Origin: Closterium sp. Naga37s-1
Taxonomy: Eukaryota > Streptophyta > Zygnematophyceae > Desmidiales > Closteriaceae
DNA length: 64,000 nt
Assembly: GCA_947471745.1 (NCBI GenBank)
Contig: CANJKZ010000956.1
Location: 310,001-374,000, forward strand
Direction: 5' to 3'
Position numbers and translations under genes: made by a program. Numbering within the stretch: the first letter of the stretch is position 1; each line of letters starts with the position of its first letter. Shown here in pieces: positions 42,697 through 54,902 of the stretch. The notes under the pieces were generated by a model. That model was not told where the DNA came from. It saw only the letters and a list, made by a program, of their open reading frames with translations, and did no database searches.

Positions 42697-44340
42697 ATGT
42701 ATGCCTTGTCTGTTAGTGCCGAGGGTGACTGTTACCTGTGTGTGCCGCCCGACCCAGGTATAGAGGCTGCTGCTCTAGGTGCTAGTGAGTCTGCTCTCCC
42801 TGGTACTGCGCCTGCTAAGGCCTTGCACACTTTCACACTTGACTCAGGTGCTTCCCGCTGTTTCTTTCGCAAAAGTACCACACTCACTCCACTCCGTGCA
42901 CCTGTTCCACTCAAACTGGCTAACCCTTCAGGGGGCTCAGTTCTTGCCCATTACTCCACTGTTCTCCCGTGTCCGGCGGTTCCGTCCGGCTCACTGTCAG
43001 GTCTTCACCTCCCCTCGTTCTCTACGAACTTGGTGAGTACCGCTGCCCTCCAGGATGCGATGGTCACTACCGTCACTCCTGTGGGTCAGCGTGTGTCGAT
43101 ATGCACGTGTACACGGACGGGCCGTCACCTGGCCACGTTCACCCGTAAGCCTGGGTCGAGTCTGTACACACTGAACCTCCTCAAGTAGCTGGGTCTGCTC
43201 AAGTGTCCGCGTCAGGTTCGGTAGCAGCCCCCTTGTCGTGTCGCCTCCTGTCGCACCAGACTCTCCTCTGGCACCACCGCCTTGGTCACCCCTCCCTGCC
43301 ACGCCTTCGTGGCATGCACTCCCGCCTCTTTTTTTTCTGGTCTTCCCAGGTCTCTACCTCCCCTCCCGCCCTCGCCTGCCCCGCCCTGCCTTCCTTGCGT
43401 CGAGGGGCTGCAGCGCGCTGCTCCTCACTCCTCCTCGTTTCCCCCGACGACTGCTCCCCTGCAGACTCTCCATATGGACGTGTGGGGCCCAGCCCGCGTC
43501 AGTGGACAGGACCGCGAGCGCTAGTTCTTGCTGGTTGTTGACGACTACATGCGTTACACCACGGTCTTCCCCTTGCGTAGCAAGGGTGAGGTCCCTGATG
43601 TCTTGATCCCTTGGATCCACGCAGTCCGTCTTCAGCTCCGCGAGCGGTTCCGTGAGGACCTTCCTGTCCTGCGTCTATAATTTGACAGATGTGGTGAGTT
43701 CTCCTCCGACCTCTTGCAGGACTTTTGTCGTGGGGAGGGCATTCTCCAGTCGTTCACGCTTCCGGACTCCCCACAGAAAAATGGGATTGCTAAGCGTCGC
43801 ATTGGCTTAGTCATGGAGGTGGCTCGTACCTCCATGATCCATGCGGCTGCTCCCCATTTTCTGTGGCCGTTTGCGGTCCGGTACGCTGCGCATCAGCTCA
43901 ACCTCTGGCCCCGTGTCTCCTTGCCGGAGACCTCGCCTACACTGCGTTGGACGGGGAAGGTTGGCGATGCATTGGTGTTCCGAGTCTGGGGCTCTCGTGC
44001 CTTTGTTCGCGATACTTCCGCGGACAAGCTCTCCTCCCGCGCTATTCCATGCATCTTCCTTGGCTTTCACCCTGACGCGCCTGGTTGGCAGTTTTACCAC
44101 CCCACCTCGCGCCGTGTCCTGCCCTCTCAGGAGGTCACGTTTGTCAAGTCGGTTCTCTTTTATCGTCTCTTCTCCTACCGCACTGTCCCTCTCCCCCAAC
44201 CCACCGCTCTTCCTTGCTCCAGGTCCCCCTTTGGTAGACCCCCTCCCCCTTCAGGGTCGTGCTCCCTCAGGTGTGTCTCAGGTAGACCCACTCGCCCTGG
44301 CTGTGGCTGTCTAGGTCGCTGTAGACTCACGTGCTGCTAG
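42697..44340 (+). pseudogene. Copia D protease-integrase
   Basis: Protease TLDSGASRCFFRKS at ~42840 is intact. Integrase zinc region WHHRLGHPSL at ~43270. Breaks occur at 43185 (TAG), near 43200-43280 (frame), 43522 (TAG) and 43677-43679 (TAA inside the second Asp motif). That motif is altered to FDRCGEF, and the catalytic Glu is Lys (NGIAKRR, ~43790). The C-terminal DALVFRVWGSRAFVRDTSAD region continues to ~44330. Confidence 0.85.
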
Positions 44341-45340
44341 AGGTGCTGCGTCTGGGGGTGCTGCGTCTGGGGGTACTGCGTCTGGGGGTGCTGAGCCTGC
44401 GAGTGCGGAGCCTGGGGGTGCTGAGCCTGAGGGTGCGGAGCTTGGGGGTGCTAAGTCTGAGGGTGTGGAGTCTGGGGGTGCTGAGCCTGAGGGTGCGGAG
44501 CCTAGGGGTACTGAGCCTAAAATGCGGAGCCTGGGGGTGCTGAGTCTTAGGGTTCGGAGTCAAGGGGGGCTGAGCCTAGGGGTACTGCGTCTGCCGGAGG
44601 TCCTGCGGGTGCCTCGCCACGAATGTCTCATCGGCAGGAGCCTCTTTCATCGCAGCAGTTGCGCGAGTGGTTTGCTCAGCGAAGACGCGTTAGGACTGGC
44701 GCTGCACGAGCTGGAGGCTCTGACGCTGGAGGCACTGGACCTGGAGGTGCTGGATCTGCTGGTCCTGGAGGTGCTCATACTAGTGGTACTGGAGCTGCCG
44801 GAGCTGGTGGTGTTGGAGGCATTCGAGCTGGAGACCCTGGCGCTGGAGGCACTGGAGCTGGAGACCTTGGAGCTGGAGACACTAATGCTGGAGGCGCTGG
44901 AGTTGGAGGCACTGGAGCTGGAGGTGCTGGACCTTCTAGTCCTGGAGGTACTGGAGTTACAGTTGGAGCTAGAGGTACCGGATGTGCTGGAGCTGCTGGT
45001 CCTGGAGGTGCTCGTACTAGAGGTAGTGGAGCTGCCGGAGTTGGTGGTGTTGGAGGTGCTGGAGCTGGAGACCTTGGAGCTGGAGGCACTAGAGCTGGAG
45101 ACCCTGGAGATCGAGGAGCTGGAGCTGGAGGCGCTTGAGCTGGAGACCTTGGAGATGGAGGCGCTGGAACTGGAGGAGCTGGAGCTGGAGGCATTGGAGC
45201 TGGAGGCGCTGGAGCTGGAGGCGCTGGCGCTGGAGGCGCTGGAGCTGGAGGCACTGGAGCTGGGGACCCTAAAGCTGGAGGTGCTGGCACTGGGGGTGCT
45301 GGAGCTGGCGGTCCTGGTGCTGGAGGAACAGCGCAGCGGC
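44335..45340 (+). repeat. ~1-kb low-complexity INT-RT linker of Copia D
   Basis: It starts with 15-bp units (GGTGCTGAGCCTGGG type, 44340-44600), continues with a short unique part (SHRQEPLSSQQLREWFAQRR, ~44625) and then a long GGAGCTGGAGGCACT-type array to 45340. It is the largest linker among the copies. Confidence 0.88.
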
Positions 45341-45614
45341 GCTCGTTTTTCGTTCCGCCACAGCCGTAGTCTCTGCCGCCACCAGACTCGGTCCTTCGCC
45401 ATGTTCTTAGTCTCCCGTCTTCTACTGGCCTTACTCCTAGCTTACTGTGTCCACGGCCTCACTAGTCGCAGCCACAGTTACAGCCAGAATCCCCACTGCC
45501 TGCTCCTTCTCCTTACGCTGAGCAGACAGACTCTCTTACAGAGCGTCGTGAGCCTGAGTCTCGTCCTGCCTCACCTGTTCGCGCTGTCCGCACTGGTCGT
45601 CGCGATCCTCGTCC

Positions 45615-47576
45615 GTGTCCTCCTCCTGTTATGGCACTCACATTATGGCACTTCGTCCTTCCTCTGTTCCACTTCGAGTTCCCCTGCCATCTCCTCCTGC
45701 GTCCTCTCTTCATAAAGTTCCTGACCGTGAGTATCACTTAGCTCGTGCTGCCAGTCCTACTATCCCTCGTCTTCTAGCCACTGTTATCACTAACCCTTTG
45801 TTTGAGTCCACTGCTGCGTTTGCCCTAGTTGCTGAGCTCGTTGACTTTGCTGCCGCCTGTCGTCTCGACTACGCCGCTAGTCTTGTTGCTGAGTCTGAGT
45901 CCGACTGTCCTCCGTCCGTCGGGGGTGAGTGTGCTCTTGGCACGGACGTCTTTGAGGACAGGCAGGAGGACTTTGAGGGTTTTGCAGCTGTTGTACCTCA
46001 TCTCGTGTCCATGCTGATTGCACCTGAGGGAGACCCGGATGCACCAGACATCCCGACCCCGCGCTCTTACGCATAGGCGATTACGGGTCCCTAATCCTCT
46101 CAGTGGTAGACAGCTATGGACGCAAAGACGGCATCCTGGAAGTCCACAGGCACTTACGTCGACGCAGTTTCCCCTCCTAGGGCGAACATAGTCGATGACA
46201 TGTGGATTTTCAGGGTGAAGCGGCCGTCGGGTTCTCCGCCTGCCTTCAACCCGCCAGGTTGCACGAGGCTTCAGTCAGCGACAGGGAGTTGACTTCTTCT
46301 AGACCTTCTCCACTACCCCGAAGATGACCACTCTTCGGGTTTTGCTGCACGTCCCCGCTCAACGTGACTACGAGCTGCACTCTCTTGAATTCAGCACAGC
46401 TTTCTTACAGGGCAGCCTGCACGAGGAGATCTGGCTGCGCCGCCCACCTAGCTTCACTGGGTCGTTTCCTACAGGTACCCAATGGAGCCTGCGGTGGCCA
46501 GTCTACAGTCTCCGCCAGGCGCCTCGCGAGTGGCACGACACACTGAGGACGACGCTTGCGGCTCTTGGGTTTGCTCCTTCGACTGCTGACCCTTCGCTGT
46601 TTCTACGCACCGACACTTCGCTGCCGCCGTTCTACGTCATCGTGTACGTCGACGACTTGGTCTTTGCCACTGCTGACACTGAGGCACTGGCCCTTTTGAA
46701 GTCGGAGCTGCAGAAGAGACACACCTGCACTGACCTGGATAAAAGACGCAGCTATCTTGGCTTGCACATCACCCGGGACAGAGCACGGCGCACCATCACC
46801 CTGACTCAGTCACACATGGTGCACCAGGTCCTTCAGCGCTTCGGCTTCCGGTAATCCTCGCCACAGTCCACTCCTCTGCCTACCGGTCACTCGCTCTCAG
46901 CTCCACCTTTGGACAAGTCCGTAGAGCCGAGTGGCCCGTATCCAGAGCTTGTGGGCTGCCTCATATACCTGATGACCTGCACTCGACCTGACCTTGCTTA
47001 CCCTCTTAGCATCCTGGCGCGCTACGTTGCGCCCGGGAGACACCAACCAGAGCACTGGGAGGCCGCTAAGAGGGTATTGCGCTACTTGTGCAGTACATCG
47101 GGCATGTGGCTCGTGCCTGGAGGATGGGGTCCAGTTGTCCTCACTGAACACGCAGACGCTTCTTGGGTTGACGACTTGGCTACGCAGCGGTCGTCACAGG
47201 GTTACACTTTCAGCCTTGGCCCCGGCTCTGTTTCTTTGCGGTCTACCTGCTCGTCTTCTAATCTCAGTTCCAGTTGTGAGGCTGAGATCTACGCAGGGGC
47301 CATGGCTGCACAGGAGTTGCGCTAGCTCACCTACTTGCTGACTGACTTGCGAGAGCGGTCTCGTTCTTCTCCAGTTCTGTACGTAAACAAGAAGGCCATG
47401 ATTGCCTTGTTTGAGGAGCACAAACTGGAGCACAAAACGAAGTACATCGCTCTGTGTTGCTTCCTTGCTCGAGACTTGCAGCAGCGTGGTCAGCTTCGTC
47501 TTGCTGATATATTGACCAAGTCACTTCAGTCTGGTGATCATCAGCGTTTCTGTACTATTTTAGGCGTTGTGTCTAC
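45615..47576 (+). pseudogene. Copia D reverse transcriptase-RNase H
   Basis: Spacer LFESTAAFALVAELVDFAAA (~45800) and PDAPDIPTPRSYA, ending at a TAG (~46074). RT core follows: LRVLLHVPAQRDYELHSLEF, FYVIVYVDDLVFATAD (~46630) and YLGLHITRD. RNase H follows: EHADASWVDD, SSCEAEIYAGAMAAQELR then TAG (~47323), YVNKKAMIALFEEH (Asp to Asn change) and ADILTKSLQSGDHQRF. The end of the frame lies beyond the F insertion. Confidence 0.85.
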
Positions 47577-47697
47577 TGGCAGAAGAATGAACGAGAATGA
47601 ATGAACTATGAAAGAGTACTAACCGTAATTGGGTTGTACCACTTATGGGCTACCCCACTATAGCCTACACAAATTTAAGCACTATAACATTCTGACA
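47577..47697 (-). repeat. 3' LTR of Copia F
   Basis: Starts TGGCAG (TGTCAG in the partner) and ends TTCTGACA. On the minus strand the polypurine GCCTATGGGGGTG precedes it. It lacks TTGGGTACAAG, present in the 5' copy. Confidence 0.9.
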
Positions 47698-47939
47698 CAC
47701 CCCCATAGGCAAAACGGGGTAGAATAAGTGGTCACAAGACCAATCAAGAAAGCAAAGAAAGCTCAGGGTGGATCACAAAGTCACCACACAGTCCGAGCAC
47801 AAAGAAAGGGCCACAAGACCAGTTCACATGCAGAGTTACATAAAAGAGAACAAACAATACAATGATCATACCCTAGCAAGTGTAAGCATGCAGGTATATA
47901 TATAGATCACAGTACAAGCAAAGTCACGCAGTGAGCAAG

Positions 47940-49690
47940 TGAGGCAAAGTAGGCACAAGGCCTAACACAATAGAGAACCGCTGATGATCACCAGGCGGAA
48001 GTGCCTTGGTGAATATATCAGCAATGTTGGCCCTAGTGGCCACGTACGCAAGACGAAGCTGGCCACGCTGCTGCAACTCTCGAGCAAGGAAGTATCACAG
48101 AGCGATGTGCTTCATTCTGTGCCTCAGTCTGTGCTCCTAACACAAGGCAATCATGGCTTTGTTGTCTACGTACAGAACTGGAGGCGAACGAGGCTGCTCT
48201 TCCAAGTCAGTCAGGAAGTAGGTGAGCCAGCGTAGCTCCTGTGCAGCCATGGCCCCGGCGTAGATCTCAGCCTCACAACTGGAGCTGAGAACCGAAGACG
48301 AGCGGGTAGACCGCCAGGAGACAGAGCTGGAACCAAGGCTGAAGGTGTAACCTTGTGACGTCCGCTGCGTAGCTGAGTCGTCAACCTAAGAAGCGTTTGC
48401 GTGACCAGTGAGGACAACTGGACCCCGTCCTCCAAGCACGAGCCCCATGCCCGATGTACTGCACAAGTAACGCAGTACCCTCTTCGCAGCATCCCAGTGC
48501 ACATTTCAGTGCCTACCGCGAGCCACGTAGCGAGCCAGAAAGCTGAGAGGGTACGCGAGGTCAGATCGTGTGCACGTCATCAGGTACATGAGGCAACCCA
48601 CAAGCTCTGGGTACTGACCACTCGGCTCTACGGACTCGTCCGAAAGTGGAGCTGAGAGCGAGTGGCCGGTAGACAGAGGAGAGGGCTGTGGCGAGGAGTA
48701 CCGGAAGCCGAAGCGCTGAAGGACCTGGTGCACCATGTGTGACTGAATAAGGGTGATGGTGCGCCGTGCTCTATCCCGGGTAATCTGCAAGCCAAGATAG
48801 CTGTGAAATTCACCTAGGTCAGTGCAGATGTGTCTCTTATGCAGCTCCGATTTCACAAGGGTCAGTGCCTCGGTGTCAGCAGTGGCAAAGACCAGGTCGT
48901 CGATGTAGACGAGGACGTAGAACGGCGGCAGTGAGGTGTCGGTGCGTAGAAACAGCGACGGGTCAGCAGTCGAAGGAGCAAACCCAAGAGCCGCAAGTGT
49001 AGTCCTCAGTGTGTCGTGCCACTCGCGAGGCGCCTGGCGGAGACCGTAGACTGGCCGCCGGAGGCTCCACTAGGTACCTGCAGGAAACGAAACGAAGCCA
49101 GGTGGGCGACGCAACCAGATCTCCTCGTGCAGGCTGCCCTGCAAGAAAGTTGTGCTGAAGTCCAAAGAGTGCAACTCGTAGTCACGCTGAGTAGCGACGT
49201 GTAGCAATACCCGAAGAGTAGTCATCTTCGGGGTGGGGGAGAAGGTCTGGAAGTAGTCAACCCCTTGTCGTTGACTGAAGCCTCTAGCAACGTAACGCGC
49301 CTTGAAGGCAGGCGGAGAACCCGGCGGCCGCTTCACCATGAAAATCCACATGCCATCGACTTTGTTCGCCCGAGACGGGGGAACTGTCTTGACGTAGGTG
49401 CCTGTGGACTTCCAGAATGCCATCTCGGCATCCATGGCTGTCTGCCACTGAGAGGAGTAAGGACCCGTAATCGCCTCTGCGTAAGAGCGCGGGGTCGGGA
49501 TGTCTGGTGCATCCGGGTCTCTCTCAGGGGCAAGCAGCATGGAAGCGAAACGAGGTACAGCAGCTGCAAGACACTCAAAGTCCTCCTGCCTGTCCTCAAG
49601 GACGTCCGTGCTAAGAGCACACTCACCCCCGACGGACGGAGGACTCTCAGACTCAGACTCAGCACAAGAGCAGTGTCGTAGTCTAGACGT
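47940..49690 (-). pseudogene. Copia F reverse transcriptase-RNase H
   Basis: From the right: SMLLAPERDPDAPDIPTP-type block (~49540), AMDAEMAFWKSTGTYV, KARYVARGFSQRQGVDYFQTF and LHSLDFSTTFLQGSL to ~49070. The YVDDLVFATAD box is at ~48890-48910, then SYLGLQITRDRARR (~48790). RNase H fragments around 48210-48500 and ADIFTKAL at ~48005 follow. Stops and frameshifts occur at several points (49073, 48506, 48388). Confidence 0.83.
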
Positions 49691-50159
49691 CAGGCAGCAG
49701 CAAAGTCAACCAGCTCAGCAACGAGGGCAGATGCAGCAGCAGACTCAAACCAAGGGTCAGTGACAACAGTGGCGAGGAGACGAGAGACAGTGGGACTGGC
49801 CGCACGCACAAGGTCAGACTCAGGGTCAGGGACGGCAGGAAGAGAGGACTCAAGAGGAGGCGGCAGAGGAACACGCAGTGGAACAGAGGAAGGACGAAGT
49901 GCCATAGCGTGCGTGCCGGGGACAGGAGGAGGACGCGAACGAGGAACGCGACGAGTAGTGCGAACAAGCGAGACAGGACGAGACGCAAGCTGACGACGCT
50001 ATGTAAGACCGCCGGTCTGCTCAGTGTAAGGAGAAGGAGCAGGCAATGGGGATGCTGGCTGTAACGGCGGCTGCGACTGGTCCGGCGGTGGACACAGTAA
50101 GGGAGGAGTAAGGCTAGTAGAAGATGGGACACCAAGAACCTGCTAAAGCAAGGGAACGA

Positions 50160-50740
50160 AGTGCGGTCCCGGCCCCACAGTGCCCCCAGGGTCAACAGCT
50201 CCAGCTCCAGCGCCTCCTGCGCCAGTGCCTCCAGCTCCAGCTCCCCTAGCTCCAGCGCCACCAGCGCCAGTGCCTCCAGCTCCAGTGTCTCCAGCCCCAG
50301 CAGCTCCAGGCTCCGTAGGATCTCCAACTCCAGCAGTAACTCCAGCACCTCTAGCCCTAGTGTCTCCAGTGGCTCCAGCTTCGGCAGCTCCACTCCGAAG
50401 GCGTGCGCGCCGAACAAGCCACTCACGCAGCTGCTGCAGGGAGAGAGGCTCCTGTCGGGGAGACAGTCCCGGCGAAGCACCAGTAGGACCTCCAGACGAA
50501 GCAGCACCCCGAGACTCAGCACCCCCAGACCCCCGCACCCTCAGACTCAACACCTTCAGGCTTAGTATCCCCAGGCTCCACACCCCCAGGCTCTGCACCC
50601 CCAGGCTCAGCACCCCCAGACCCGGCACCCTCAGACTCAGCGCCCCCAGGCTCTGCACCCCTAGGCTTTGCACCCCCAGACGCAGTACCTCGAGCAGCAC
50701 CTGAGTTGCCAGCTGCCTCAACAGGCACAGTACCAGGGAG
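50160..50740 (-). repeat. low-complexity INT-RT linker of Copia F
   Basis: The minus strand has EPGGAESEGAGSGGAEPGG pentads (15-bp units, ~50510-50700) and a TGAGGTGAGGAGA-type block (~50180-50350), separated by RQEPLSLQQLREWLVRR. It is shorter than in D. Confidence 0.85.
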
Positions 50741-50742
50741 AG

Positions 50743-52560
50743 GGTCTACCTGAGACACACCTGAGGGAGCAGGACCCTGTGGCGGGATGGGGGTCTACCG
50801 AAGGGGGACCGGGAGCAAGGAAGAGGGGCGGGGGCGGGGGAGGGGCAGAGCGGTAGGGGAAGAGACGGTAAAAGGGAACCGACTCGTCAAACGTGAAGTC
50901 CTGAGAGGGGAAGACTCGGCGCGAGGTGGGGTGGTAAAACTGCCAGCCAGGCGCGTCAGGGGGAAAGCCAAGGAAGACGCAGGGGATAGTACGGGCGGAG
51001 AGCTTGTCCGCAGACGTATCACGAACAAAGGCACAAGAGCCCCAGACCCGGAACATCGACGCATCGCCAACCTCTCCCGTCTAACGCAGTGTGGGCGAGG
51101 TCTCCGGCAAGGAGACACGGGGCCAGAAGTTGAGTTGATGCGCAACGTACCAAATCGCAAACGGCCACAAAAAATGGGGAGCAGCCGCATGGATCATGGA
51201 GGTACGAGCGACCTCCATGACTAAGCCAATGCGGCGCCCAGCAATCCCATTTTGCTGCGGTGAGTTTGGAAGCGTGAACGACTGGAGAATGCCCTCCCCA
51301 CGATGAAAGTCCCACAAGAGGTCGGAGGAGAACTCACCACCTCGGTCATAGTGGAGACGCAGGACAGGAAGGTCCTGGTGGAACCGCTCGCGGAGCTGGA
51401 GACGTACTGCACGGATCCAAGGGATCAAGAAATCAACGACCTGACCCTTGCAGCGCAAGGGGAAGACCGTGGTGTACCGCGTGTAGTCATCAACGACCAG
51501 CAGAAAGTAGCACTCGCGACCCTGTCAACTGACTCGGGCTGGGCCCCACACGTCCATGCGGAGAGTCTGCAGGGGAGCAGTTGTCGAGGGAAACGAGGAG
51601 GAGTGAGGAGCGGCGCGCTGTCACCCCTCGACGCAAGGAAGGCAGGGCGGAGCCGGCGAGGGCGGGAGGGGAGGCAGAGACCTGGGAAGACCAGAGATAA
51701 CGAGGCGGGAGTGCATGCCACGCAGACGTGGCAGGGAGGGGTGTCCAAGGCGGTGGTGCCAGAGGAGAGTCTGGTGCGACAGGAGGCGATACGAGCAAGG
51801 GGGTGCTACCTGACCTGACGCAGACACCTGGGCTGACGCAGCTACCTGAGGAGGCTCGGTAGCCAGTGAGTACAGACTCGACCCTGGCTGATGAGTGAAC
51901 GTGGCCAGGTGACGACCCGTCCGTGTACACGTGCAGATCGACACACGCTGACCCTCAGAAGTGGTGGTAGTGACCATCGAATCCTGGAGGGCAGCTGTAC
52001 TCACCAATTTCGTAGAGAACCAGGGGAGGTGAAGATCTGACAGTGAGCCGGACGGAACCGCCGGACACGGGAGGACAGTGGAGGAACGTGCAACGACTGG
52101 GCCTCCGGAGGGGTCAGCCAATCTGACTGGGACAGGTGCAGGGAGAGGAGTGAGGGTGGTGCTGTCACGAAAGAAACAGCGGGAGGCACCTGAGTCCAGC
52201 GTGAAGGTGTGCAAGGCCGCAGCAGGCGCAGTACCAGGGAGAAGAGACTCACCAGCACCTAGAGCAGCAGCCTCTATACATGGGTCAGGCGGTACACACT
52301 GGTAACAGTCACCCTCAGCACTAGCAGACAAAGCATACATAGCAGAAAGAATAGCATCATAGTATAGGTCAAAGATCGCAATTCCAGACCTAAGCAGCTC
52401 TGCCCAATGGGGGCGCTCGACCTCGTCACCAAACTCAGCACGCCAAGCGTCGTCGAGGCGGGAGAAGCAGCGGTGCTGTGTGTGAGGCTTCCCGCATATC
52501 GGACCAGCACGGTCACCTGTGCGAATGACATACAAGCAGCTCACACTACCCCCAGACGCC
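50743..52560 (-). pseudogene. Copia F protease-integrase
   Basis: A frame from 52574 to 51621 contains the Cys/His motif, TLDSGASRCFFRDS (protease) and WHHRLGHPSLPRL…CLPCVEG (zinc region). After a stop, the core follows with LHYDRGGEFSSDL (second Asp) and QQNGIAGRRIG, where the catalytic Glu is Gly (~51238). The C-terminus continues to ~50743. Confidence 0.85.
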
Positions 52561-53615
52561 CCACGCTGAAACAACCACTCACGAAGCTGCTGCGGCGACA
52601 GGGTCTCGCTCCGACGCTGCTGCCGCTGCTTCTGGCCTCCTCCAGAACCTCCACGTGGAGCTCCAGCCCGACCGCCACCAGTCTCACCGCTGCCACTTAT
52701 GCCACTCCCGCCGCTGCCTCCACCACCGCCACCAAGGCCACCACTCCCACCGCTGCCACCACCTCCAATGCCTCCACTACCTCCACTGCTGCCCCCACCA
52801 CCACCCTCGCTGCCACCGCCACCACCCTTGCCACCCTTGCCCTTGCCGGTGCGGCGCTTCGCACTAGCAGAAGCGGCCCCGACGTCCTAAGCACCAAGGA
52901 TGTCAACAGCAGCAGTAGAGGCGTAGGAGGGGGTACGGGGGGAGGGGGAGCACCCCTCAAAGAAGGGCGTGCGCGGAGTGCCACGAGCAGCACCTACAGC
53001 TACTGCACTAGTCTCAGCTGCAAGGAGGTGCTGCTCGAGTAGGTCAACAGTGAGAGAGGTAGGGTCAAGGGAGAGAAAGTGGTCCCTGACAGAACGAAGA
53101 GAGTCAGGGAGGTGGATGACTATAAAGTAGAGAGTGATGAACATCGGAGGCTGGTTCCTGTCAAGGAACTCAGCAGGGGCGGCAGCGCAGTAGCGAGCGT
53201 CGCTAGCGCGAAGGTGGGAAACCAGGTCCTCAACTATGGCAAAGGCAGACAGCTCGGGAAACAGGTAGGTTAGTAGCAGTCGACCTAGAGCAGCAGTGGC
53301 AGGCGAGGAGTAGCGAGCTACGACAGCGTCGTACAGTGCCAGTGCTGTCCTGTGCTGTCCGAAGTGAGTGCATTCAGCTAACGGCAGGTGGTTGCGAATG
53401 GCTAAGCGGGCAGCAGCGTTGTGAGTAAGCTACTGTGAGCGAGTCGCACTGTCAGCTGTGGCGGAAGGGGCGGGAGCAGTACCAGACGTGTGGTCAAACA
53501 ACGAAACACTGTCCCTAGAGTCGCTCAGTAGGTACAGCTGCAGGTCGTCAAGCCACGTGTCAAACTGGATCGGGCGGCCTTCATGATCGTTCGCGAGAAC
53601 GCGAAGAGAAGCCAT
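52560..53615 (-). pseudogene. Copia F gag
   Basis: The ATG at 53615 gives MASLRVLANDHEGRPIQFD, then WLDDLQLYLLSDSRDSVSLFD. A TAG interrupts near 53430, and the frame continues through RYSSPATAALGRLLL and LFPELSAFAIVEDLVSHLRA to MFITLYFIVIHLPDSLRS. A TAG lies at ~52890 after VDILGA. The Gly-rich run is ~52690-52840, and RRSETLSPQQLREWLFQRG leads into the protease frame. Confidence 0.84.
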
Positions 53616-53659
53616 AGCGGCGCAGCACGTAGGGCGGGCAAAGGTCGGGCAGCGCGGGG

Positions 53660-54640
53660 AACAGGGCAGGCAACAGGCTGCAGGAGGGGCGGCTCGAGGG
53701 CCTAGGGGCGGCCGCGGGGCGACGTGTCGGGGCAAGGGGCGACTGGCCGGGGCCTAGGTGCGACGGGTCGGGGCCTAGGGGCGACGGGCCGTGGGGCCAG
53801 GGGCTACGGGCCGGGGCTAGGGGGGACGGGCTGCGGGGCCAGGAGCGACGGGCCGCGGGGCCGGGAGCGACGGGCCGGGGGCCTAGGGGCGACGGGCCGC
53901 GGGGCCTAAGGGCGACGGGCTGGGGGCCTAGGGGCGACGGGCCGCGGGGCCAAGAGCAAAGGGCCGCAGGGTCGAGAGCGACGGGCCTGGGGCCTAGGGG
54001 AGACGGGCTGGGGGCCTAGGGGCGACGGGCCGCGGGGCCAGGAGCGACGGGTCGGGGCCTAGGGGCGACGGGCCGCGGGCCTATGGGCGACGGGCCGCGG
54101 GGCCAGGAGCGACGGGCCGCGGGGCTGGGAGCGACGGGCCGGGTGCCTAGGGGCGACGGGCCATGGGGCCTAGGGGCGACGGGCCGGGGGCCTAGGGGCG
54201 ACGGGCCGCGGGGCCTAGGGGCGACGGGCGACGGGCCACGGGGCTTAGGGGCGACAGGCCGCGGGGCCAGGAGCGACGGGCCGGGGCCTAGGTTAGGGGC
54301 GACGGACGACGGTCGACGGGCGGGGCCTAGTTTAGGGGCGAATAGCCGCGAGGCCAGGGGCGACGGGCTACGGGCCGGGCCTAGGGGGGGCGACGGGCGA
54401 CGGGCCGCGGGGCCGGGCCTAGGGGGCGACGGGCGACGGGCCGGGGCTAGGGGCGACGGGCCGGGGGTCGACGGGCTAGGGGCGACGGGCCGGGGTTCGA
54501 CGGGCCGGGGCGACGGGCCTAGGGCGACGGGCCTAAGGGCAACGGGCTGAGGCGACGGGCCTAGGGGCGACGGGCCTACGGGCAGTAGGGGCAGCACGAG
54601 GGCTGCAGAGGGCGGCTAGCGGGGTAGCGCTGGGGAGAGA
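53660..54640 (-). repeat. GC-rich leader array of Copia F
   Basis: Around 900 bp of repeats of GGGGCCTAGGGGCGACGGGC and GGCCGCGGGGCCAGGAGCGA (plus-strand reading) between gag and primer site. Both strands are open for long stretches but encode only Gly/Ala/Arg/Pro repeats. Confidence 0.9.
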
Positions 54641-54662
54641 AAAAAAAAACGGTCCTAACGAA

Positions 54663-54812
54663 GGACCTGCTCTGAAACCATGTCAGAAGAATGAACGAGA
54701 ATGAATGAACGATGAAAGAGTTGGGTACAAGTACTAACCCTTATTGGGTTGTACCACTTATGGGCTACCCCACTATAGCCTACACAAATGTTAACACTAT
54801 AAAATTCTGACA
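54663..54812 (-). repeat. 5' LTR of Copia F with primer site
   Basis: LTR 54681-54812; primer site 54663-54680 reads TGGTTTCAGAGCAGGTCC on the minus strand, identical to that of D. Confidence 0.92.
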
Positions 54813-54817
54813 CCTAC

Positions 54818-54902
54818 TTTGCCTCACTTGCTCACTACATGATTTTACTTGTACTGTGATCTATATATATACATGCATGCTTACACATGCTGGAGATCGT
54901 TC
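54818..54902 (+). pseudogene. 3' tail of Copia D after the F insertion
   Basis: TTTGCCTCACTTGCTCACTA continues the D frame (end of RNase H) to a TGA, then DNA like the A and G 3' untranslated block (TGATCTATATATATACATGC). Similarity to that block ends near AGATCGTTCTTC, where G integrase sequence begins. Confidence 0.75.

Larger units (their letters stand above)
47577..54812 (-). mobile_element. Copia element F, full length, inserted in D
   Basis: LTRs at 47577-47697 (121 bp, with an 11-bp deletion) and 54681-54812 (132 bp). Flanks are TCTAC at 47572-47576 and CCTAC at 54813-54817, a 5-bp duplication with one change. The minus-strand order is LTR, primer site, array, gag, PR, INT, linker, RT, RH, LTR. 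All ORFs are broken. Confidence 0.92.
40647..54902 (+). mobile_element. Copia element D, split by F; 3' LTR lost
   Basis: D has a 5' LTR (40647-40777), primer site, leader array, gag, PR, INT, linker, RT and RH to 47571-47576. There F is inserted, and D resumes at 54813-54817 with the end of the RNase H reading frame and 3' untranslated sequence to ~54902. At that point it is joined to the middle of the integrase of G. It is degenerate throughout, with many stops. D and F are close relatives of each other. Confidence 0.87.

Noticed and set aside
53724-54597. Gly/Arg/Pro-rich ORFs in the F leader
   Set aside because: They arise from the GGGGCGACGGGCC repeats on both strands.
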